Shown in pieces: positions 5,091-11,052 of a DNA stretch of 11,052 nt. The notes beneath the pieces were generated by a model. It did not search any database and had not been told where the DNA came from. It was given only the letters and a program-made list of their open reading frames with translations. How positions within the stretch are numbered: the stretch's first letter is position 1; every line of letters begins with the position of its first letter. The translations under genes were made by a program, and so were the position numbers. Source of the DNA: Spirochaetia bacterium (GTDB lineage: Bacteria; Spirochaetota; Spirochaetia; PWKH01); assembly GCA_021736505.1 (NCBI GenBank), contig JAIPFU010000046.1, forward strand, positions 1 to 11,052. Reading direction: 5' to 3'.

Positions 5091-6908
5091 CTACTCCTCT
5101 TCATCTCCTTTGAGAACTGCGAGGAATGCCTTCTGCGGCACTTCTACATTACCAACCATCTTCATACGTTTCTTGCCTTCTTTCTGCTTCTCGATGAGTT
5201 TACGCTTTCTTGTGATATCACCGCCGTAACATTTTGAAGTTACATCCTTTCTGTATGCAGAAATTGTCTCTCTCGCAATAATAGTACTTCCCACAGCTCC
5301 TTGTATAGGAATTTTAAACTGCTGCCTTGGTATCTCATTTCGCAGCTTTCTGCACACTTTTCTTGCTCTGAATTGAGCATTTTCACGGAAAACTAATTGT
5401 GAAAGGGCATCTACCACATTCCCGTTTACCAAAATATCTAAGCGTACTAAATCCGTCTGACGATAGCCGATCAATTCATAGTCAAATGATGCATATCCAC
5501 GACTTACAGATTTTAGGCGATCATAGAAATCAAAAAGAACTTCCGCAAGAGGCATTTCGTAAATCAGTTCTACCCGTTTTTCATCGAGGTAATTCATGGC
5601 TGTCTGTATACCCCGTTTCTCAAGGCAGAGAGTAATAATATTACCAACAAACTCACTAGGTGTTATGAGATTTGCTTGTATATAGGGCTCTTCAGCAGAT
5701 GCTATTTTTGTCGGGTCTGGAAACTCAAGAGGATTGTCAATTACATGTTTTTCATCATCATCATTAAAAAAAACATTGTACCTTACGGAAGGGGAAGTAA
5801 AAACTATAGTCAAATCGAACTCCCTCTCTAATCGCTCCTGAACTACTTCTAAATGGAGGAGTCCTAGAAAACCACATCTGAATCCGAATCCGAGGGCTAT
5901 TGAGTTATCCTTTTCATATACTAGAGATGCGTCGTTTAACTTCAAGCGGTCTATTGCTGAATGCAGTTCTTCGTAATCATTAGAATCTACGGGATAAATT
6001 GATGAGAATACAACAGGTTTAACTTCCTTATACCCAGGAAGAGGTTCACTGCTGGGATTTTTCGTTAATGTAATAGTGTCACCTACCCGCACATCAGAAA
6101 TCACCTTAATACCGGCAATGATGTACCCGACATCTCCAGCACGAAGCGCATTTTTTTTATGGGACCCTATTTGAAAAAAGCCAACTTCCTCAACTTTATA
6201 TACAGCATTGTTGGAGAAAATTTTAATTTCATCATTCTTTTTTATCTCTCCATCAAAGACACGTACGTGAACAATCACCCCCCTGTAAGCATCATAATTG
6301 GAATCAAATATTAATGCTTTTGTAGGCGCTTCAGAATTACCTTTGGGTGGCGGTATAAATTCTACTACTGCTTCAAGCAGTGCATCAACACCTTCTCCCG
6401 TCTTAGCAGATACCATTACCGCCGCATCAGGGTCTAGGCCTAAATCGTGATCTATCTGCTTTTTTACTGATTCAATATCAGCACTGGGTAAATCAATTTT
6501 ATTTACCACGGGGATTACTTCTAAATCCAATTCCATGGCCATATACATATTTGCCAATGTCTGGGCTTCTACACCCTGAGATGCATCAATAAGAAGCAGT
6601 GCACCTTCGCATGAGGATAAGGCACGGGAAACTTCATAGGAGAAGTCAACATGCCCCGGGGTATCAACCAAATTCATTTCATACACTTGGCCGTCATTCG
6701 CTTTATAGGGCATGGTTATGGCTTGAGATTTTATTGTAATTCCACGCTCACGTTCTATATCCATGGAATCGAGCATCTGGTCCTGAAAATTTCTGGATTC
6801 GACTATTTTAGCCCGTTCAATGAACCTATCCGCAAGCGTAGATTTCCCATGATCAATATGGGCAATAATACAGAAATTTCTTATACCTTTAATATAGTTG
6901 TTACTCAT
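5091..6908 (-). CDS. lepA: Elongation factor 4 (LepA)
   Basis: LepA is a ribosome-dependent translational GTPase, thought to act on stalled or back-translocated ribosomes and in initiation or ribosome assembly. The 605-residue length is normal. GTPase motifs are intact: G1 AHIDHGKST (16-24), G2 with RERGITI, G3 DTPGH (82-86), G4 NKID (136-139) and G5 SAKTGEG. EF-G-like domains II, III and V follow, and the LepA-specific C-terminal part includes GGDITRKRKL, QKEGKKRMK and the end motif VPQKAFLAVLK. The ATG at 6908 is 18 bases after the ftsH stop; only a weak GAGAA precedes it, so it may depend on coupling to ftsH. It is the last gene of the operon and is followed by the shared bidirectional terminator. 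Confidence 0.97.
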   Translation of the reverse strand: MSNNYIKGIRNFCIIAHIDHGKSTLADRFIERAKIVESRNFQDQMLDSMDIERERGITIKSQAITMPYKANDGQVYEMNLVDTPGHVDFSYEVSRALSSCEGALLLIDASQGVEAQTLANMYMAMELDLEVIPVVNKIDLPSADIESVKKQIDHDLGLDPDAAVMVSAKTGEGVDALLEAVVEFIPPPKGNSEAPTKALIFDSNYDAYRGVIVHVRVFDGEIKKNDEIKIFSNNAVYKVEEVGFFQIGSHKKNALRAGDVGYIIAGIKVISDVRVGDTITLTKNPSSEPLPGYKEVKPVVFSSIYPVDSNDYEELHSAIDRLKLNDASLVYEKDNSIALGFGFRCGFLGLLHLEVVQERLEREFDLTIVFTSPSVRYNVFFNDDDEKHVIDNPLEFPDPTKIASAEEPYIQANLITPSEFVGNIITLCLEKRGIQTAMNYLDEKRVELIYEMPLAEVLFDFYDRLKSVSRGYASFDYELIGYRQTDLVRLDILVNGNVVDALSQLVFRENAQFRARKVCRKLRNEIPRQQFKIPIQGAVGSTIIARETISAYRKDVTSKCYGGDITRKRKLIEKQKEGKKRMKMVGNVEVPQKAFLAVLKGDEEE

Positions 6909-6926
6909 GAGTTCTCATTATTTGAA

Positions 6927-8852
6927 TCATTTTGTTTTCATACTAGTAGTGGAAACGCGGGCTTCCATTCCGAGGAGCTCTCTTATCTCCATATCATCCA
7001 TGGTTTCACGTTCTACAAGGGCTTGTGTCAACTTTTCCAGTTCATCCTCATGTTCTTTCAGTATGGATCTTGTCTCTTTTAAGCACTTTTCCAGGATTTT
7101 TGATACTTCCGCATCAATTTTTCTTGCAGTATCCTCAGAATAATCCTTATGCTGTGCAATTTCCTTACCAATAAACAGAGGCTCATCCTCCTGCCCGAAA
7201 GATACAAAGCCCAGTTCACTCATCCCCCATTCCGTAACCATCCTTCTAGCAATATTTGTTGCCTGCTTTATGTCATTTGAAGTTCCTGTTGTGGTATCAT
7301 TGTAAATAATCTCTTCAGCTACAAAACCACCCATGGCAACTTTTATCCAATCTACCAACTGAGCACTTCTTTTTGTATATGCATCTTTCTCAGGTAATGA
7401 AAGCGTTAATCCCAGTGCCTGACCATGAGGAATAATAGTAACTTTATGAAGAGGATCAACATTTTTCAAATAGTAGTGGAGGAGCGTATGGCCGGCTTCA
7501 TGATATGCAGTAGCCCTCTTTTCTTCCGGCGTCATAACCTTTGACTCCCTTGCAATTCCAAGGAGGATCTTATCCCTTGCGTCCTCAAAATTCTGCATTG
7601 ATACTTTAATTGTCCCGGTGGTTCTTGCTGCAAAAAGAGCAGCCTCATTAACCAGGTTTGCTAAATCAGCTCCAGAAGTTCCCGGTGTTGCTCGGGCAAT
7701 AGTACTCAAATCAACAGAATCTTCTAATTGAATTTTCTGACAGTGAATTTTTAAAATTGCTTCTCGTTCTTTCACATCGGGTAAATCTACAACAACTTGC
7801 CTGTCAAAACGGCCTGGTCGCAGCAGTGCAGGATCAAGAACATCCGGTCGGTTTGTTGCAGCAATAACAATGACACCAGTTTTTGTTTCAAACCCATCCA
7901 TTTCAACAAGCATCTGGTTCAGGGTTTGCTCTCGTTCGTCATGACCGCCGCCGTATCCGGAACCTCGAGTTCTGCCAACAGCATCCAGCTCATCAATAAA
8001 AATGATACTGGGAGCACTCTTGCGCCCCTGATCAAAAAGATCACGGACTCTGCTGGCCCCTACTCCTACAAACATTTCAACAAAATCTGAACCTGACATG
8101 TGTAGAAAAGAGACTCCAGCCTCACCGGCTACTGCTTTGGCAAGAAGGGTTTTACCAGTACCGGGTTGACCGACCAGCATTACACCTTTAGGAATTTTAG
8201 CACCTATTTTCACAAATTTGTCAGGACTCTTCAAAAATTCAACAACTTCCTGAAGTTCGTATTTAGCTTCTGTCTGTCCGGCTACATCTTTGAAAGTTAC
8301 TTTAACATTATCTTCTTTGTATTCTTTGGCTTTGCTTTTACCAAAAGAGAAGGCCTTATTTCCTGACCCTTGCATTTGTTTATACATAAACCAGAAGAAA
8401 AAGATAAATATCGCCCAGGGGATAATTTCGAAAAACACCTGAAGCGGGGATACACCTTTAACACTTCCCTTGGTAACAATTCCCTTCTCTAAAAGCTTAG
8501 GCATCAGTTGATCATCAAAATAGGGAATTCTGGATTGATATCGCTGAGCAAAACTTGTATCTGAATCCAAGGTAAAGTACAATTCATTGTTATCCATTAT
8601 TTCAACAGATTTTATGGAACCCGAATCTACATAGTTAATGAATGTTGAATAGGGAACTTCCTGAGCTCCAGCTCCGCTATTAGATACAAGAATCACAGCA
8701 AACATAACTATTAAAGACAAGAGGAAAAAGAGGGCAAATCTGTTTTTACCGAAATCAAACTTCGGGCCTCCGCCCCCTTGACCACCGCCTGAGTTATTCT
8801 GGTTATTCTGGTTATTCTGGTTGTTCTGTCTATTATCGTTGTTATTCGCCAA
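6927..8852 (-). CDS. ftsH: ATP-dependent zinc metalloprotease FtsH
   Basis: FtsH is a hexameric membrane AAA+ protease that extracts and degrades membrane and short-lived cytoplasmic proteins. From the chosen start it has 641 residues. An Asn/Gln/Gly-rich cytoplasmic tail (about 1-30) is followed by a first membrane segment (about 39-57), a roughly 80-residue periplasmic domain, and a second membrane segment (about 139-157). Next come Walker A GQPGTGKT (228-235), Walker B FIDELD, and the second region of homology ending RPGRFDRQ. The zinc site HEAGH is at 451-455 and the third ligand lies in the [10 protein letters not shown] region. The usual Walker A is GPPGTGKT; here Pro is replaced by Gln. 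The start is TTG at 8852, with GGAGA five bases upstream; a TTG four codons earlier (8864) has no ribosome-binding site. It overlaps the end of tilS by 11 bases. Confidence 0.96.
   Translation of the reverse strand: MANNNDNRQNNQNNQNNQNNSGGGQGGGGPKFDFGKNRFALFFLLSLIVMFAVILVSNSGAGAQEVPYSTFINYVDSGSIKSVEIMDNNELYFTLDSDTSFAQRYQSRIPYFDDQLMPKLLEKGIVTKGSVKGVSPLQVFFEIIPWAIFIFFFWFMYKQMQGSGNKAFSFGKSKAKEYKEDNVKVTFKDVAGQTEAKYELQEVVEFLKSPDKFVKIGAKIPKGVMLVGQPGTGKTLLAKAVAGEAGVSFLHMSGSDFVEMFVGVGASRVRDLFDQGRKSAPSIIFIDELDAVGRTRGSGYGGGHDEREQTLNQMLVEMDGFETKTGVIVIAATNRPDVLDPALLRPGRFDRQVVVDLPDVKEREAILKIHCQKIQLEDSVDLSTIARATPGTSGADLANLVNEAALFAARTTGTIKVSMQNFEDARDKILLGIARESKVMTPEEKRATAYHEAGHTLLHYYLKNVDPLHKVTIIPHGQALGLTLSLPEKDAYTKRSAQLVDWIKVAMGGFVAEEIIYNDTTTGTSNDIKQATNIARRMVTEWGMSELGFVSFGQEDEPLFIGKEIAQHKDYSEDTARKIDAEVSKILEKCLKETRSILKEHEDELEKLTQALVERETMDDMEIRELLGMEARVSTTSMKTK
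8793..8828. repeat. 9-bp tandem repeat in the 5' end of ftsH (four units)
   Basis: Three exact GTTATTCTG units (8793-8801, 8802-8810, 8811-8819) and one variant, GTTGTTCTG (8820-8828), are in frame with ftsH. They encode four Gln-Asn-Asn repeats in the N-terminal tail. Copy number can change by slippage without breaking the frame. Confidence 0.95.
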
Positions 8853-10464
8853 ATTCTTCTCCAATTTTACGTAATTTAAAAACTACATACTTATTTGAAT
8901 TAAGGTAACTATTCTTTGTCTGGTTTACCGTAGTTTCGATCGTATCCTCATCAGAATCAAAATATGCATCAGCTCTATCTGGAACATCAGCACCATCTGG
9001 AACATCTGGAATCACAGTATCTTCATCAGATTTGTGTATAAAATGCCTATGAGCAACACGATCAAAATAACCGAAGCTTCTAGCCATAACTGCCTGAATG
9101 CCGTTCGTATCCTCAATGACAGGTATTTCCCAGCGTTCATTAGCAGGTACTTTCCAATCTTTAAAGAGTTTATTCACCTTTTTTGTTCCCGAAGTAGTGC
9201 TGATGGTATCTGATTCCTGCACAGAACGGATAATAAGAGGAAAACTCAGATAGTCCTTCACAAGGCATAATTCCTTTTCGGAAAAACTGCCCCGCATTTT
9301 TATGTCCATCATATATTGATTATCCGCAATTCTCAACCGGGAATCAACAGTATGTACTATTTTAAGATACCCAAATTTTTGAACAGGGACAACCACTCTT
9401 TCCCAAATAATTTTATCCTTATGAAAAAACATTCTGCTGCCAGCAATATCTATGGAAAAATCAAACTTTCTTGATGTATGTATGCCGTCACCAATAGTAT
9501 TTTTGCCTTCATACACATGTTCAAAATACAGAAGTACAGTTTTTACACTAGAATATGGAAGAACAAGACCTTTTCCTATGCTTACATCCCATACATGATA
9601 AAAAAACTCCATCCTCCTGTATTTTGATAGTCCGATAATTTTTTTTGGAACAATTAAAACATAAGAATCATAAGTGGCCTGCCCTTTACTACTGTACTTG
9701 CTCTCAAAAAAATCAGCATATTTCGGTTTCCCTGCATCAAGTTCCTGAAGTATAATCTCCATCTTCTCTGAAAGAGCAAATAAAGAACTCCTATAGCCGG
9801 GAAAAACATTTTCAAACGCGGGCATAATGCGTCGTAATTGGTTTCTCTTATACATTTCTGTTTCATTTGTTGAATCAAGAGATGTCTCCAGCCCTCTGTT
9901 TTCCAAGTATTGGTAAACAGATTTTTTATCAACATTCAGCATTGGCCTATATATTATATCATTTTTCAAGGGAATCCCCTTCAGTCCATCAATATTACTT
10001 CCCTGAAAAAATCTCATAATCATTGTTTCTACCTGATCGTCCCGGTTGTGAGCAGTGAGAATAAAAGCTTTCTCTTTACAAGCTTCGTCAATCAGCTCTC
10101 GATACCGTAAAAGACGGGCAGCATCCTCTAGGCCTCTTCCCCCTTGGGCATATGCCTGAGATTTAATTTTACCTGGTTTAATATTTCGTATAATTAACGG
10201 GACGTGGAGACTACTGCAGTTTCTCTTCATCAGCTTTTCTTCCCGATGCAATTCTTCATCGGATCTCAAACCATGATTGATATAAACTGCTTTTAAGCTA
10301 TAGGAAAACTCTTTCTTATAGGCCCGAATTAGTACTAAAGCATCCAGCAAAACCGTAGAGTCCGGCCCGCCGGAATATGCAATTATCAGGGGTGAATTCT
10401 GCAGAGATAATTCAATAATCTTCTCAGCTATTTTATCCTGAATTTCCTTTACGATTGTACTCAT
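8842..10464 (-). CDS. tilS: tRNA(Ile)-lysidine synthase TilS
   Basis: TilS joins lysine to C34 of the tRNA-Ile with anticodon CAU, using ATP, so that it reads AUA rather than AUG. The N-terminal N-type ATP-pyrophosphatase domain is clear: PP-loop SGGPDS (31-36), INHGLR, the GRGLEDAARLLRY stretch, TAHNRDDQVET and the DSTN...YKRNQLRR motif. A central part and a C-terminal TilS domain (around LSFPLIIRSVQESDTI and KKVNKLFKDWKVP) follow. At 540 residues it is longer than common TilS proteins (about 430-475). Much of the excess is an acidic insert near residues 483-520 built from small duplications. The ATG at 10464 has GAGAAGG six bases upstream and lies 32 bases inside the end of pth, so translation is probably coupled. 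Confidence 0.95.
   Translation of the reverse strand: MSTIVKEIQDKIAEKIIELSLQNSPLIIAYSGGPDSTVLLDALVLIRAYKKEFSYSLKAVYINHGLRSDEELHREEKLMKRNCSSLHVPLIIRNIKPGKIKSQAYAQGGRGLEDAARLLRYRELIDEACKEKAFILTAHNRDDQVETMIMRFFQGSNIDGLKGIPLKNDIIYRPMLNVDKKSVYQYLENRGLETSLDSTNETEMYKRNQLRRIMPAFENVFPGYRSSLFALSEKMEIILQELDAGKPKYADFFESKYSSKGQATYDSYVLIVPKKIIGLSKYRRMEFFYHVWDVSIGKGLVLPYSSVKTVLLYFEHVYEGKNTIGDGIHTSRKFDFSIDIAGSRMFFHKDKIIWERVVVPVQKFGYLKIVHTVDSRLRIADNQYMMDIKMRGSFSEKELCLVKDYLSFPLIIRSVQESDTISTTSGTKKVNKLFKDWKVPANERWEIPVIEDTNGIQAVMARSFGYFDRVAHRHFIHKSDEDTVIPDVPDGADVPDRADAYFDSDEDTIETTVNQTKNSYLNSNKYVVFKLRKIGEEFGE
8971..9006. repeat. 18-bp tandem duplication inside tilS
   Basis: The two adjacent 18-base units at 8971-8988 and 8989-9006 differ at two positions and encode the consecutive hexapeptides DVPDGA and DVPDRA. 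On either side the protein also repeats SDEDT. This points to local expansion of an acidic loop. Confidence 0.85.
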
Positions 10465-11017
10465 TCATAACCTTCTCAGGCGGTTGCTCAGCCAGCTTCA
10501 TTACAGCATCCGCTGCTTTTTCTATTGACTTTTCAAGGAGGTTCATCTCTTCAGTATCCGGTACACCGAGTACATGTTCAACAACAGACTGACCTTTAAG
10601 GGGTCTTCCAATACCAATGTACACCCTGATAAAGGCATTTGAACCTAAGAATCCTATTAAAGACTTTAGTCCATTGTGCCCTGCCGTACCTCCGCCCTGT
10701 TTAATTCTTATAGTCCCAGGAGCTAAATCCATATTATCACATATAATGCAGATATGTTCCGGTGTAAGCTTATACCGATCAATAAGATAAGGAAGGACCT
10801 GTCCAGAATTATTCATATATGTTAATGGCTTTATGTACAAAATTGAAGTGTCTGAAATTTTTGAACGGGCAATCTTGTAATTCCTGCAGAAAGGCTTTTT
10901 CCATACCAGATCAAATCTCTTCTGCAGGAGATCCAATGTTAAAAACCCGACGTTATGCCGGGTTTTTTGATATCGTTCTCCAGGATTTCCAAGGCCTATA
11001 ATGCTGTGATAATTCAC
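10433..11017 (-). CDS. pth: Aminoacyl-tRNA (peptidyl-tRNA) hydrolase
   Basis: Pth cleaves the ester bond of peptidyl-tRNAs released prematurely from ribosomes, so that the tRNA can be reused. The 194-residue length is typical. Active-site features are all present: GLGNPG with Asn11, the catalytic His21 in TRHNVGF, Asn69 in TYMNNSG, Asp94 in the CDNMDLAPG segment, and His114-Asn115 in GTAGHNGLKS. The GTG at 11017 is used as start because it places GLGNPG at the normal distance from the N-terminus. Its G is also the last base of the TAG stop of the L25 gene, so the genes overlap by one base. Downstream, its last 32 bases overlap tilS. Confidence 0.96.
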   Translation of the reverse strand: MNYHSIIGLGNPGERYQKTRHNVGFLTLDLLQKRFDLVWKKPFCRNYKIARSKISDTSILYIKPLTYMNNSGQVLPYLIDRYKLTPEHICIICDNMDLAPGTIRIKQGGGTAGHNGLKSLIGFLGSNAFIRVYIGIGRPLKGQSVVEHVLGVPDTEEMNLLEKSIEKAADAVMKLAEQPPEKVMNEYNRKGNSG

Positions 11018-11052
11018 TATTCTTCAGATTCTTCTGAATCTTCCTCTTTAGC
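11017..11052 (-). CDS. C-terminal tail of an upstream protein, probably ribosomal protein L25/CTC (partial)
   Basis: Eleven codons (AKEEDSEESEE) and a TAG stop are visible at the window edge, in frame up to the last base. The acidic Glu/Ser tail and the position directly before pth are typical of the CTC form of ribosomal protein L25, which binds 5S rRNA. The identification rests on context and tail composition alone, so it is tentative. Confidence 0.55.
   Translation of the reverse strand, partial: AKEEDSEESEE

Noticed and set aside
6651..7143. Open frames on the + strand opposite lepA and ftsH
   Set aside because: These are shadows of well-conserved minus-strand genes, without ribosome-binding sites or family features.

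Overview
The window is an AT-rich bacterial chromosome segment made almost entirely of housekeeping genes, plus two short non-coding regions with unusual repeats. The suggested source is a spirochaete-like bacterium. That is an inference from base composition, the long N-terminal Asn/Gln/Gly tail on FtsH and the order rplY(L25)-pth-tilS-ftsH-lepA. No single marker in the window proves it.

Left region (1-2415). The window opens inside the 3' end of an unidentified + strand gene. A bidirectional terminator (197-232) separates it from a 57-residue, very basic, unrecognised protein on the minus strand. A divergent AT-rich intergenic region leads to yidD (+), which overlaps udk (uridine kinase, -) by 6 bases, tail to tail. 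Upstream of udk on the same strand is a GNAT-type N-acyltransferase of the OlsB/hemolysin-like class, probably co-transcribed with udk.

Middle region (2416-3385). This holds a minus-strand tRNA operon, tRNA-Asp(GTC) then tRNA-Pro(CGG), with its own promoter and a strong intrinsic terminator. The last 18 bases of tRNA-Pro together with the terminator are duplicated exactly, 195 bases away. Between the two 77-bp copies lies a 118-bp GC-rich stretch (about 62% G+C) full of perfect hairpins. This looks like the footprint of a small mobile or repeat element at a tRNA 3' end, and it is the most interesting structure in the window. A second promoter, back-to-back with the tRNA promoter, drives the next gene.

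Right region (3386-11052). A + strand membrane-anchored parvulin-type folding factor (PpiD/SurA-like) faces a minus-strand operon: L25 (C-terminal tail only), pth, tilS, ftsH, lepA. The two transcription units converge on one bidirectional terminator (4987-5020). Next to it is a 40-bp iterated palindrome. In the operon the first three junctions overlap (1, 32 and 11 bases) and the last gap is 18 bases, so the genes are probably translationally coupled. Their products serve translation and protein quality control: peptidyl-tRNA recycling, tRNA-Ile modification, membrane proteolysis and a ribosome-associated GTPase.

I see no phage genes, transposase, CRISPR array or rRNA, and no obvious new multi-gene system. 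The candidates for novelty are the tRNA-Pro footprint, the 4941-4980 palindrome, a CU-rich 3' UTR with two anti-Shine-Dalgarno-like motifs, the 57-residue basic protein, and small oddities in TilS, FtsH, Pth and YidD.
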